Below the pieces are notes generated by a model that was given only the letters and a program-made list of their open reading frames with translations, made no database searches and was not told the DNA's origin. The position numbers and the translations under genes were made by a program. DNA of 64,000 nt from Deltaproteobacteria bacterium. GTDB taxonomy: Bacteria > Desulfobacterota > Syntrophia > Syntrophales > Smithellaceae. This document shows, one piece after another, positions 9,561-17,845 of the stretch (its first letter is position 1; the number at the start of each line of letters is the position of its first letter). Location: positions 1 to 64,000 of the forward strand of contig JAAYDW010000045.1 of assembly GCA_012729055.1 (NCBI GenBank), given 5' to 3'.

Positions 9561-10427
9561 TCAGCTTTTGTCAATGTCCCGGTCGGAGGTGTGAACGATG
9601 TATTTCATGCTCTGAAAATGCCGGCTGAACTGATTGGCCATGACCACGGACCGGTGCTTGCCGCCCGTACATCCGATGGCGATGTTGAGGCGTGCTTTTC
9701 CTTCCTTTTCATAAAGCGGAATGACAAAGTTCAGCATATCGATCGCCTTGGTCATGAACGTCCGGCATTCCTCGTTGTCCAGGACAAACATCTCCACGGC
9801 GCCGTGGTGTCCGTTATAACTTTTCAAATCATCGATATAGTAGGGATTGGGCAGAAAGCGGACGTCAACCACCAGGTCCGCGTCCGAGGGCAATCCATAA
9901 CGGTATCCGAAAGACATGACGCCGATAATCATTTTCTTCCGGCCGGACACCGGCAAGAACTGTCGCTGCACGATATCTTTGAGCTGATGAACATTGGTGG
10001 TCGTCGTATCGATGATTTTATCCGCCATCTGCCGAAGCGGCGCCATCTTCTCCATTTCCGTCTCGATGCCTTCCGGAAGGGAGCCCCGGGGGGCCAGGGG
10101 ATGAATGCGCCGGGTTTCACTGTAACGGCGCAGGAGCGACTCTTCGCCGGCTTCCAGAAAAAGAATTTCGATCGTGTAGCCTTTTTGCTTCAGGCGGTCG
10201 AAGATCTTCTCGTATTTTTCGAGAAATCTTCTTTCCCGTAAATCCATGACCATGGCCACCCGCTTGATTTCGGGCGAGGACTGAAGCGTGATGGTGAGAA
10301 ATCGGGGCAAGAGAATGACCGGAAGATTGTCGACACAGAAAAATCCTATGTCTTCGAGCGCCCGCAGCGCGGTGCTTTTTCCGGAACCGGATAAACCCGT
10401 GATGATCACGACGTGAATATTCTTCAT
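9561..10427 (-). CDS. rapZ: RapZ/YvcJ nucleotide-binding regulator
   Basis: 288 residues: N-terminal P-loop ATPase/GTPase with Walker [10 protein letters not shown], a Walker-B-like [10 protein letters not shown], and the conserved C-terminal sugar-phosphate-binding domain ([37 protein letters not shown]). In enterobacteria RapZ controls glucosamine-6-phosphate synthase RNAs; in other bacteria YvcJ binds nucleotides. Its place after ptsN and hprK-like genes is the common linkage with the regulatory nitrogen-PTS. The ATG directly follows the hprK stop and has AGAGAGG upstream. Confidence 0.93.
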   Translation of the reverse strand: MKNIHVVIITGLSGSGKSTALRALEDIGFFCVDNLPVILLPRFLTITLQSSPEIKRVAMVMDLRERRFLEKYEKIFDRLKQKGYTIEILFLEAGEESLLRRYSETRRIHPLAPRGSLPEGIETEMEKMAPLRQMADKIIDTTTTNVHQLKDIVQRQFLPVSGRKKMIIGVMSFGYRYGLPSDADLVVDVRFLPNPYYIDDLKSYNGHHGAVEMFVLDNEECRTFMTKAIDMLNFVIPLYEKEGKARLNIAIGCTGGKHRSVVMANQFSRHFQSMKYIVHTSDRDIDKS

Positions 10428-11258
10428 TTACCCGACCTCTCTTATTTTTTTTATTGCTTGCGATAACAGATTTTCTTGCAAATAGCCAGACCGGGAAACG
10501 GTAATGCGCATCCGGGGCAGCCTGATCCCCAGGATGTCCGTACCGCCGCAACGGATCCCCCCTGCGCCCCGATCCGCCCGGACGACCTCGATCAGGGCTG
10601 CGAGACGCGCCTTCTTCCTGATCCGGGATGAATCCAGAATCTGGTCGACCTCGGCAAGCCCCGTTTCCGGCGTATGCAGATATTTCCTGATTCTGGCATG
10701 TCCGGAGAGCATCAGGGTTCCTGCGGCATTGCGCCGGATGACGGCCAGATCGTCCGCAATCCAGAAACCTCCCTGCGTTGCGACACACAGCGCGGCGGTA
10801 GTCTTGCCGACACCGCTGGGACCGGTAATCAGGATGCCCCCGCCTGGGGTTGCGATCGCCACGCCGTGAACCGAAACGGTTTTCCGGATCTTTTCGCGGA
10901 TGGCCGCTTTGATCCGGCTTTCCAGGAGGTTTTCATGGTAAGAGGATACGGCTGCCGGCAGCTGCATGCGCCGCAGCGGCGCGGCAAGCGGCTCGGGCAA
11001 AACGTCGCAGCGGGCAAAGACCAGCAGCGATGTTCTGCAGGCGCCGAGGCGCCGGAAAAACGCGCTGATCAAGGGCTCGGACAAGCGCAACAGCCGATCC
11101 CTGGCCTCTGTGGAAAGAATGACCACGGCGCCTTCGCCGCGCGGCGTTCGGGCGATGCTGCGCCAGATCTGTACGCAGGCTCCGACGGGCGAGGAAGACC
11201 ACCGGCCTTCAGCGAAGATGTGATGAACGCCCAGGGCGGGCAGACAGCCCCGGAACAT
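10428..11258 (-). CDS. hprK: Divergent HPr kinase/phosphorylase-like protein
   Basis: About 276 residues from the ATG at 11258; the start is uncertain, because an upstream in-frame ATG at 11360 would overlap ptsN by 65 bp and adds a stretch with no homologous look. The P-loop GPSGVGKTT followed by FWIADDLAVI matches the HprK kinase core, and the C-terminal ILGIRLPRMRITVSRSG resembles the HprK tail. The usual signature region after the P-loop and the PVRPGRN motif are not recognisable, and the N-terminal domain is short. The family phosphorylates a serine on HPr. With ptsN adjacent the target is presumably a PTS phosphocarrier, but no ptsH is in the window. Confidence 0.65.
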   Translation of the reverse strand: MFRGCLPALGVHHIFAEGRWSSSPVGACVQIWRSIARTPRGEGAVVILSTEARDRLLRLSEPLISAFFRRLGACRTSLLVFARCDVLPEPLAAPLRRMQLPAAVSSYHENLLESRIKAAIREKIRKTVSVHGVAIATPGGGILITGPSGVGKTTAALCVATQGGFWIADDLAVIRRNAAGTLMLSGHARIRKYLHTPETGLAEVDQILDSSRIRKKARLAALIEVVRADRGAGGIRCGGTDILGIRLPRMRITVSRSGYLQENLLSQAIKKIREVG

Positions 11259-11295
11259 CCCGGTCAGCGTGTTCGGTCTTTCTTTCGGGATTTTC

Positions 11296-11763
11296 CTACG
11301 CGGGGCAGGACTCGTCCTGCTCAACAATGGCTTTGTACAAATCGCTTTTGCTTTTCGCATCGAGCAGCTTCTTGCGGAAGTTGGGTGTTTTCAACATTTT
11401 GGAAATTTTGGCCAGCGCCTTCAAATGCTGCCCGGTGGAATTTTCCGGCGCCAGCAGGAGAAAGAACAGATGCACCGGCTTGCCGTCAATCGCGTCGAAG
11501 GCAATCCCCGTTTTGCTTCGTCCGAACGCAACGACCAGATCCTGAAGATCGGAAACTTTTCCGTGGGGAATCGCCACACCGTCGCCGATGCCCGTCGATC
11601 CCAGTTTTTCCCTCTGCTGCAGCACGTCGATGGCCTTGACCCTGTCGATCGTGAGGCCGCTGGCGATCAGAACGTTGATCAGTTCCGCCAGCACATCCGC
11701 TTTGGTGTTCGCCGTGAGATTTTCGCTGAGAAATTCGCTTTTAAATATTTGATCCAGTCGCAT
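11296..11763 (-). CDS. ptsN: Nitrogen-PTS EIIA component (PtsN)
   Basis: 155 residues from the ATG at 11763; a GTG at 11772 is an alternative with better Shine-Dalgarno spacing. The PTS EIIA-2 fold is clear: GVAIPHGKVSDL holds the phosphorylated histidine, followed by HLFFLLLAPENSTGQHLKALA. PtsN is the terminal acceptor of the regulatory phosphotransfer chain and acts through its phosphorylation state, not through sugar transport. Lying between hpf and hprK/rapZ in an rpoN cluster is its standard location. Confidence 0.92.
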   Translation of the reverse strand: MRLDQIFKSEFLSENLTANTKADVLAELINVLIASGLTIDRVKAIDVLQQREKLGSTGIGDGVAIPHGKVSDLQDLVVAFGRSKTGIAFDAIDGKPVHLFFLLLAPENSTGQHLKALAKISKMLKTPNFRKKLLDAKSKSDLYKAIVEQDESCPA

Positions 11764-11792
11764 GCTCCACACCTGATCCTGAAATCTTAAAA

Positions 11793-11844
11793 CGCCGTTC
11801 CCTTCCCTTCGCCGCTGTCGGACGAAGGGAAGGGAAAAACGGCG
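11793..11844 (-). terminator. Long intercistronic hairpin between hpf and ptsN
   Basis: CGCCGTTCCCTTCCCTTCG (11793-11811) is complementary to 11823-11844 apart from a bulge of three A residues; the loop is 11 nt. It lies after the hpf stop. It may reduce read-through into ptsN or protect the hpf end of the message. Confidence 0.5.
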
Positions 11845-11868
11845 ATGTCCTTTTCAATAGGTTTTTGG

Positions 11869-12402
11869 TTAGCTGTTCGTTTCGATATGCGCGAAGTTGC
11901 CGTCGTCAAGACGGTACACCAGGCTCACCTTTTCCGACGCTGTGTCGCGGTAAATCAGAAAACGGGTTTTGTTGCCTTCCAGCTCCAGGACCGCTTCCTC
12001 GAGCGACATGGGTTTCAGAACGACTTTTCGGGTTTCCACAACTTTGGTCGGCGCATCCTCATCTTCCTCCAGGCCTTCGACCGCTTTTACTCCCGGATGA
12101 CGGATGCTCTTGGGTTTGTGCTGTCTGTTTTTTTCCCGCTGCTTCTTGAGCTGTTTTTCAATCTTATCGACACAGCTGTCCACGGCCAGATGCATGTCCT
12201 TGGATTCTTCCTTGGCATTGACCGTCCAACCGTTGGCGCTTAAGTTGATTTCAACCACATTACGAAACTTTTCCGTTGAAAGAATAATGTGGGCTTCAGC
12301 GGGCACGTCGAGATATTTATTGAGTCTCTCCATCTTTTCCTCAACATAGGTTTTTTGCCAGCTTTCGCCTTCATTCGTTCTGAAAGTCACCGAAATGTTC
12401 AT
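11869..12402 (-). CDS. hpf: Ribosome hibernation promoting factor, long form
   Basis: 177 residues from the ATG at 12402, preceded by GGGAGG. The N-terminal S30AE/RaiA domain (about 1-105) binds the 30S decoding site. An acidic and basic linker leads to a C-terminal dimerisation domain (about 120-177, PMSLEEAVLELEGNKTRFLIYRD). The long form brings two 70S ribosomes together as 100S dimers in stationary phase. It follows rpoN, as in most proteobacteria, but here has its own candidate promoter and a structured leader. Confidence 0.95.
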   Translation of the reverse strand: MNISVTFRTNEGESWQKTYVEEKMERLNKYLDVPAEAHIILSTEKFRNVVEINLSANGWTVNAKEESKDMHLAVDSCVDKIEKQLKKQREKNRQHKPKSIRHPGVKAVEGLEEDEDAPTKVVETRKVVLKPMSLEEAVLELEGNKTRFLIYRDTASEKVSLVYRLDDGNFAHIETNS

Positions 12403-12480
12403 TATCTTTCCTCCCAATGAGATTCGGCAGCCCGGGCGCCCGAAAAAAAAACGCCCTTGCCGCCGGCAAGAAAGGTTAGT

Positions 12481-12509
12481 GGTATAGTGGCGACCATACC
12501 AAAAGTCAA
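12481..12509 (-). promoter_or_regulatory. hpf: Candidate sigma-70 promoter for hpf
   Basis: On the minus strand, TTGACT (plus 12504-12509), a 17-nt spacer, and TATACC (plus 12481-12486). Just upstream (12510-12529) is a CCGGAAT/ATTCCGG hairpin that may end rpoN messages. Between promoter and ATG the leader holds a TTGCC/GGCAA hairpin followed by nine T residues, like an attenuator. Confidence 0.5.
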
Positions 12510-12561
12510 CCGGAATTTTATCATTCCGGGTCTATTGTATTGCTCTTTTGAGGGTTTGTCT

Positions 12562-14034
12562 TTAAAAATATTTTTTTCGTTTGGACGACGGCAATATTCC
12601 GACCATTTCCCGATACTTGGCGACGGTCCGACGGGCGATGTCGATGCCTTTGGCCTTGAGTAAATCGACGATTTCACTGTCGCTGTAAGGTTTCTTGGGA
12701 TCTTCTCTGCCGACCAGGTGCTTGATTTCCTCTTTGACGCTTTTGGACGCAATACTTTCGCCGGTCGTCTTCGAAATCGAACTTCCGAAGAAATATTTCA
12801 TTTCAAAAATGCCGCGGTGCGAATGCATGTACTTGTTCGTTACCACGCGGCTGATGGTGGATTCATGCATTTCCACGTCGTCGGCGATATTTCTGAGCAC
12901 CAGCGGCTTCAGGTAGTCGATGCCCTTGTCGAAAAAATCCCGCTGGTGCCTGACGATGCTCTCCGCCACCCGGTAGATGGTTTTCTGACGCTGCTGAATG
13001 CTCTTGATCAGCCAGGTGGCCGACTGCACCTTGTCGCGGATGTATTTTTTCCCGTTTTCCTCCTCGTCATGGTTGCGGCCCCCCAGGCCGCCCATAATTT
13101 CCCGGTAGAAATTGCTGATCCGCAGGCGCGGCAGTCCGTCGTCGTTGAGAATGATCTTATAGTCATCGCCCGCTTTGACGACGTAGACATCGGGAATAAT
13201 CGACTGAACCCTGTCTTCCGTGTACACCGCTCCCGGTTTCGGATCCATTTTACTGATGAGCAAAACAGCGGCTTCCACTTCCCGGAGCGGCGCCTTCAGC
13301 TTCCGGGCAATGTGAACATAATTCTTCAGCTCCAGATCCTTGAGATGGTCGCGGATGATGACCTCAAGAAGCGGATGCTCCTTGGCAAACAGCCGAGACT
13401 GAATAAGCAGGCATTCCTGGAGATTGCGCGCCGCAATGCCGGGCGGATCCAGCTCCTGGATTTTCTTCAGAACGCTTTCGGCAAATTCTTCTCCGACGTT
13501 TTCCAGCTGGGCGATTTCCGCCGCCGTCGCGCAGAGATAACCGTTCTGATCCAGGTTGCCGACGATCTGCGCGCCGACGCGGACTTCCTCCTCGGTGAAA
13601 GGCGAAAGTTTCATCTGCCACATCAGGTGTTCGGTAAGCGACGGGCTCTGCGTCAGCATGTTTTCCAGCGTCGGAGCGTCAGAGTCCTGCCGGTCGTAAG
13701 ACACGCCGACGGGTCCATAGTCTTCCAGGTAGCTGTTCCAGTCGAATTCTTCGCGGCCGTCGCCTTCTCCCGTCACCTCAGCCGTGCGTTCGACGGCTTT
13801 CGTATCTTCCTTTTCAATGGAGTGGATGTCTTCCTCGATCTCGTTGCGCGCTTCTTCGGCCCCGGCCTCCTCCGGCGCCACTTCTTCCAGGAGCGGATTT
13901 TCCTCCATTTCCTGGTTGATCGTCTCCACCAGTTCCTGGCGTGATAAAATCAGGAGTTTGATCGCCTGCTGCAGTTGCGGCGTCATGATCAGCTGTTGGG
14001 ACAGTTTCAGGTTCTGTTTTAATTCAAAAGCCAT
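12562..14034 (-). CDS. rpoN: RNA polymerase sigma-54 factor
   Basis: 490 residues with the full sigma-54 layout: glutamine-rich region I (MAFELKQNLKLSQQLIMTPQL), acidic region II, the core-binding domain, a helix-turn-helix and the C-terminal RpoN box ARRTVAKYRE that contacts the -24 element. It directs transcription that requires AAA+ activators. It follows lptB with a 28-bp gap in the LPS-transport cluster, the usual proteobacterial arrangement. Confidence 0.97.
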   Translation of the reverse strand: MAFELKQNLKLSQQLIMTPQLQQAIKLLILSRQELVETINQEMEENPLLEEVAPEEAGAEEARNEIEEDIHSIEKEDTKAVERTAEVTGEGDGREEFDWNSYLEDYGPVGVSYDRQDSDAPTLENMLTQSPSLTEHLMWQMKLSPFTEEEVRVGAQIVGNLDQNGYLCATAAEIAQLENVGEEFAESVLKKIQELDPPGIAARNLQECLLIQSRLFAKEHPLLEVIIRDHLKDLELKNYVHIARKLKAPLREVEAAVLLISKMDPKPGAVYTEDRVQSIIPDVYVVKAGDDYKIILNDDGLPRLRISNFYREIMGGLGGRNHDEEENGKKYIRDKVQSATWLIKSIQQRQKTIYRVAESIVRHQRDFFDKGIDYLKPLVLRNIADDVEMHESTISRVVTNKYMHSHRGIFEMKYFFGSSISKTTGESIASKSVKEEIKHLVGREDPKKPYSDSEIVDLLKAKGIDIARRTVAKYREMVGILPSSKRKKYF

Positions 14035-14062
14035 GATTTACGTGTCGCTCATCCATCCGTTT

Positions 14063-14785
14063 CTACAAGCAAAAATCTTCGCCGAAATAAATCTTCCTGG
14101 CCAGCTCGCTTTGCGCAATCACTTCCGGCTCTCCATGGACCAGAATGGCTCCCTCGTTGACGATGTAAGCCCGGTCGCAACAGCAAAGGGTTTCACGAAC
14201 ATTGTGATCGGAGATAACGATGCCGATCCCCTTGTTTTTCAGTTTTTCAATGATCTTCTGGATATCGGCCACGGCCAGCGGATCAATGCCCGCGAAAGGC
14301 TCGTCCAGCAGAATATATTTCGGCGAGGTGACCAGCGCCCGGGTGATTTCCACCCGTCTTCTCTCGCCGCCGGACAGGGAATAGGCCTGGTTTTTGGCAA
14401 GCGCCGTGAGATCCAGTTCCCCCAGAAGCTCCGCCAGCCTCTCCTGTCTTTCGGCGTCGCTTATATCAAGCGTTTCCAAAATCGCCAATATATTTTCCTC
14501 GACCGTCAGCTTGCGGAAAATAGACGGCTCCTGGGGCAGATAATTCAGCCCTTTTCTCGCCCGCTTGTACATGGGGTCGCGGCTGATATCCTCCCCATCC
14601 AGAAAGATTTCTCCTCCGTCGGGCTTGATGAGGCCGACGATCATGTAAAACGTGGTTGTCTTCCCGGCGCCGTTGGGCCCCAAAAGGCCGACTACTTCGC
14701 CCGGCGAAATTTCCAGATCGATCCGGTTGACCACTTTCCTCTTATTATAGATCTTGACCAGATCCTTTGCCGCTAAATGCCCCAT
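14063..14785 (-). CDS. lptB: LPS export ABC transporter ATP-binding protein LptB
   Basis: 240 residues: Walker A GPNGAGKTT, signature LSGGERRRVEI, Walker B YILLDEPFAGIDP and the switch histidine in ISDHNVRE. It powers LptFG extraction of lipopolysaccharide from the inner membrane. It lies between lptA and rpoN, in the canonical order. Confidence 0.97.
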   Translation of the reverse strand: MGHLAAKDLVKIYNKRKVVNRIDLEISPGEVVGLLGPNGAGKTTTFYMIVGLIKPDGGEIFLDGEDISRDPMYKRARKGLNYLPQEPSIFRKLTVEENILAILETLDISDAERQERLAELLGELDLTALAKNQAYSLSGGERRRVEITRALVTSPKYILLDEPFAGIDPLAVADIQKIIEKLKNKGIGIVISDHNVRETLCCCDRAYIVNEGAILVHGEPEVIAQSELARKIYFGEDFCL

Positions 14786-14809
14786 GTCCCGTCCGCAACC
14801 GAGTAAACG

Positions 14810-15373
14810 TCAGTCCTTCTTTTCCTGCGGGTGAATGATCGCCGTCACCCTTTCCTTGCCGCCGGCATCGCACTGCTCGACCCGGCCGCGGTTTTCGTCG
14901 ATGAAAATCACGACCCGGCATCCCTTGATCAGATTCTTGCCCTGTTTTAAAACCGGATTTCCCGTCATGATCACTTTCGCGTCCTGCGCGTGGTAGACCG
15001 CTTCTTCGCCGGTCGCCGAAAGATCGTTTTGCGTGATGACCACGTTGCCCTTGAGCTCAATTCTCTCCAGGTCGCCCGCAACCGCCGCGTCGGGTCTGCC
15101 GGTTTTTTCCTTCGCCGGCCCCGAAGGCTTGTAGAAGATGGCCAGCCGATCCGTTTTCAGCGTGATGTCTCCGCGCGTCGCCACGGCGTTGCCGGAAAAA
15201 ACGATCGTGTGTTTTTCCTGAAACGCCTCCATCCGGTCGGAAACAATTTCAATCGGCCCCGACTTGCGCAAAAGTTCTTTTTTGTCCGGCACCGTTTGGG
15301 CCCAGGCGCAGGGGACTGTCATGAGGACAATCCACAAAGCAAACCCGTATATCTGTTTTCGTCTCTCTCGCAT
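14810..15373 (-). CDS. lptA: Lipopolysaccharide transport periplasmic protein LptA
   Basis: 187 residues: a signal peptide (FALWIVLMTVPCAWA, cleavage near residue 25) and an OstA-like beta-jellyroll (PIEIVSDRMEAFQEKHTIVFSGNAVATRGDI). LptA forms the periplasmic bridge that carries LPS to LptDE. It is 12 bp downstream of lptC and 24 bp upstream of lptB, consistent with one transcript. Confidence 0.93.
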   Translation of the reverse strand: MRERRKQIYGFALWIVLMTVPCAWAQTVPDKKELLRKSGPIEIVSDRMEAFQEKHTIVFSGNAVATRGDITLKTDRLAIFYKPSGPAKEKTGRPDAAVAGDLERIELKGNVVITQNDLSATGEEAVYHAQDAKVIMTGNPVLKQGKNLIKGCRVVIFIDENRGRVEQCDAGGKERVTAIIHPQEKKD

Positions 15374-15385
15374 ATCATGTTCCGA

Positions 15386-15940
15386 TCAGTTGATTTTTGC
15401 CCTGACGCCGGAAGAAAGCGTCAGTTCGCCCCGAGTCAGGTCGATGGAAAGGCCCACTCCCCGGATTCGGAATCTCTGGCTTTCCATCACAACCGGGGCA
15501 TCGGTATGGATTTTTTTCCCCGCATCGCTGTAACGCAGATAATCAGTGGTGAACTTTTCTCCCGTATCGGACGCAATCACCACGTGGCCCTTGATCGTGA
15601 CATCCTTTTTATCCGTGAGCATCTCTCCCTGATCGCCCGTCATGGTGAATGTTTTGCCTTCCTTTGTCGTCAATTTTATCTGAACCTGCTCAAAAAGGGC
15701 AAGGTTCTGCTTTTTCTGATACTGGGCGCTTTTGGCTTTCACTTCCCAGCGGATGTCGTCCCGGCCGACTTCCGTGTAGACAAAGTCCGCTATCCGGATA
15801 TCCGCCTCGTCGGGCAGTATTTTTATGATATCGGCTTTCTTGTCGCCGGCCAGCCGGAACACGATAAGGCCAAGCGCTGCGATCAACGCAAGCCCTATGA
15901 GCAATACCGCGATTATTTTTATCTTCTTCCCCGGTTTCAT
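15386..15940 (-). CDS. lptC: LPS export system protein LptC
   Basis: 184 residues: an N-terminal membrane anchor (IIAVLLIGLALIAALGLIVF) and a periplasmic LptC-type beta-jellyroll (DFVYTEVGRDDIRWEVKAKSAQY; GHVVIASDTGEKFTTDYLRY). It links LptB2FG to LptA. GAGGAAG precedes the ATG. Confidence 0.92.
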   Translation of the reverse strand: MKPGKKIKIIAVLLIGLALIAALGLIVFRLAGDKKADIIKILPDEADIRIADFVYTEVGRDDIRWEVKAKSAQYQKKQNLALFEQVQIKLTTKEGKTFTMTGDQGEMLTDKKDVTIKGHVVIASDTGEKFTTDYLRYSDAGKKIHTDAPVVMESQRFRIRGVGLSIDLTRGELTLSSGVRAKIN

Positions 15941-16093
15941 GCTTCCTCAAGGCCTTCGCTGCCGCGCGCAGTCGGTCGCGATGATTTCTTTATATCATTC
16001 GCCGCCGCCTTTTGCAAAGCGATTCGGCCCGCCGCAGCGTTCAGGTGATAAATACGGCGCGTGTGGAAGCGTCGCCGGTCGGATACCTGCCGG
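15941..16093. other. Gap between lptC and the SMR gene, no feature seen
   Basis: 153 bp upstream of lptC in which no coding frame or clear promoter was recognised. It breaks the otherwise tight kds-lpt spacing and coincides with the presence of the small transporter gene. Confidence 0.4.
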
Positions 16094-16417
16094 TTAACCG
16101 GACAGTCGCAGGCCGATCACGCCGGCAACAATGAGCAAAAAAGACAAAACGCGCATCATCGCCACGGAATCGTGAAACGCCAGGATTCCGATCAGAAAAG
16201 TTCCCGCCGCGCCGATGCCGGTCCAGACCGCGTAAGCCGTGCCGATGGGAATGACCTTCTGCGCCAGCCACAGGAAAAAACCGCTCAGCCCCATACAGAC
16301 GGCCGCGAGCAAAATAAAAAGAACGCGATGCGACGTGGTCTGCGACAGTTTGAATCCCAGCGGCCAGCCGATTTCCAGAACAGCGGCAATGAATAGATAC
16401 AACCAGCCCCGCGTCAT
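16094..16417 (-). CDS. SMR family small multidrug/guanidinium exporter (SugE/Gdx-like)
   Basis: 107 residues with four transmembrane helices. The membrane-embedded glutamate is in VLEIGWPLGFK, and GTAYAVWTGIGAAGTFLIGI is the family signature; the WPLGFK context and overall pattern look closer to the SugE/Gdx subtype than to EmrE. Proteins of this type work as antiparallel dimers exchanging protons for cations. It lies between kdsC and lptC, where KDO or LPS genes are expected, with a good GGAGGAG ribosome site. No guanidine riboswitch was recognised upstream. Confidence 0.85.
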   Translation of the reverse strand: MTRGWLYLFIAAVLEIGWPLGFKLSQTTSHRVLFILLAAVCMGLSGFFLWLAQKVIPIGTAYAVWTGIGAAGTFLIGILAFHDSVAMMRVLSFLLIVAGVIGLRLSG

Positions 16418-16453
16418 CTTTTTCTCCTCCGGCCGGCCGGTTTCAAGGGACTT

Positions 16454-16984
16454 TCAGAAATCATAGCGCGCGCTCACCTGCGCCCAGTGCCCCTGAGCCA
16501 TCAACAGCATTTCACAGACTTCCCGCACGGCGCCCTTTCCGCCCGGCTGGACCGTGACAAAATCGACGGAGCGCTTGACCACATCAAGCGCGTCGGCCAC
16601 GGCCGCGGAAAACCCGACCATTTTCAGGACGGGAATATCGACGATGTCGTCTCCCATGTAAGCAATCTCTTCCGGCGCCAGACGGTTTTTTTCGAGAATC
16701 GTCGCAAATACCTCTTTTTTATTGAGCGCCCCCTGGTACACTTCCGAAATCCGCAAATCGCGGGCGCGGTGCTCGACCACAGCCGAGGTCCGGCCGGTGA
16801 GGATGGCGACCTGGATGCCGTGCCGCTGAATCATGACCAGACCGTGCCCGTCGCGGACGTTGAATTTTTTCATTTCCCGGCCGTCGCTGTCCATGAGGAT
16901 CCCGCCGTCCGTCATCACGCCGTCCACGTCCAGAATCAGCATCTTGATCTTTGCAAGTTTTTCCGAAATTTGCTTCTCCAGCAT
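16454..16984 (-). CDS. kdsC: 3-deoxy-D-manno-octulosonate 8-phosphate phosphatase
   Basis: 176 residues, a minimal HAD phosphatase without cap (tetrameric KdsC class): LDVDGVMTDGG motif I, ILTGRTS motif II, YMGDDIVDIPVL motif IV. It dephosphorylates KDO-8-phosphate for the LPS core. It is 21 bp downstream of kdsA, and GGGAGGG precedes the ATG. Confidence 0.95.
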   Translation of the reverse strand: MLEKQISEKLAKIKMLILDVDGVMTDGGILMDSDGREMKKFNVRDGHGLVMIQRHGIQVAILTGRTSAVVEHRARDLRISEVYQGALNKKEVFATILEKNRLAPEEIAYMGDDIVDIPVLKMVGFSAAVADALDVVKRSVDFVTVQPGGKGAVREVCEMLLMAQGHWAQVSARYDF

Positions 16985-17005
16985 GAATACCCTCCCGCCC
17001 GCGGT

Positions 17006-17830
17006 CTAACGGCCTTTTTTCACCAGCGTGTCGATTTCTTTAAGCGTCGTAAGCAGCGCTTCGAGCGAATGCAGATACAGAGAATTCGCGCCGTCGCAAA
17101 GCGCCTGCTCCGGGTCCGGATGCACTTCCATGAAAACGCCGTCGACCCCCGCGGCCACCGCCGCCCGCGCCAGATACGGCACCATGTCGCGCTGGCCGCC
17201 CGAGGCCGTGCCCATTCCGCCCGGCAGCTGCACCGAGTGGGTGGCGTCGAAGATCACCGGAAAGCCCATCGCCCGCATGATGGGCAGAGAGCGGACATCG
17301 AAAACGAGATTGTTATAACCGAAAGACGCTCCGCGCTCCGTGATGAGAATGTTGCGGTTGCCGGCGGCTTTGATCTTCTCGATAATGTTGGCGACGTCCC
17401 AGGGCGCCAGAAACTGTCCCTTCTTCACGTTTACGACCGGCGCCCGTTTCGCGATTTCGACGACAAAATCCGTCTGGCGGCATAAAAAGGCCGGCACCTG
17501 CAGAACATCCAGAACTGCGCTCGCTTCGTCGATTTCCTCAAAACGGTGCACATCGGAAAGAACCGGCACGCCGGCTTTTTCCTTGATGCTTTTCAAAATC
17601 TGCAAGCCCGTCGTGAGCCCCGGTCCCCGGTAGGAGCAAATCGACGTCCGGTTGGCCTTGTCGTAGGAGGCTTTAAAAATAAACGGAATTTCCAGTTTCG
17701 CCGCAAGCGCTTTCAGATAGCGCGCAATGGCGAGCGCGCTATCTTCGTTTTCAATCACACACGGACCGGCGATCAGCACAAAACCCTGCGGATCGCCGAT
17801 TGTCAAATCATTCACTTTCACCTGTTGCAT
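17006..17830 (-). CDS. kdsA: 2-dehydro-3-deoxyphosphooctonate aldolase (KDO8P synthase)
   Basis: 274 residues, full length. AGPCVIENEDSA at the N-terminus, FKASYDKANRTS and the conserved DATHSVQLPGG metal/substrate loop identify the enzyme that condenses phosphoenolpyruvate with arabinose-5-phosphate. It precedes kdsC. CAGGAG precedes the ATG. Confidence 0.96.
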   Translation of the reverse strand: MQQVKVNDLTIGDPQGFVLIAGPCVIENEDSALAIARYLKALAAKLEIPFIFKASYDKANRTSICSYRGPGLTTGLQILKSIKEKAGVPVLSDVHRFEEIDEASAVLDVLQVPAFLCRQTDFVVEIAKRAPVVNVKKGQFLAPWDVANIIEKIKAAGNRNILITERGASFGYNNLVFDVRSLPIMRAMGFPVIFDATHSVQLPGGMGTASGGQRDMVPYLARAAVAAGVDGVFMEVHPDPEQALCDGANSLYLHSLEALLTTLKEIDTLVKKGR

Positions 17831-17845
17831 GACCTGCTCCTGTTG

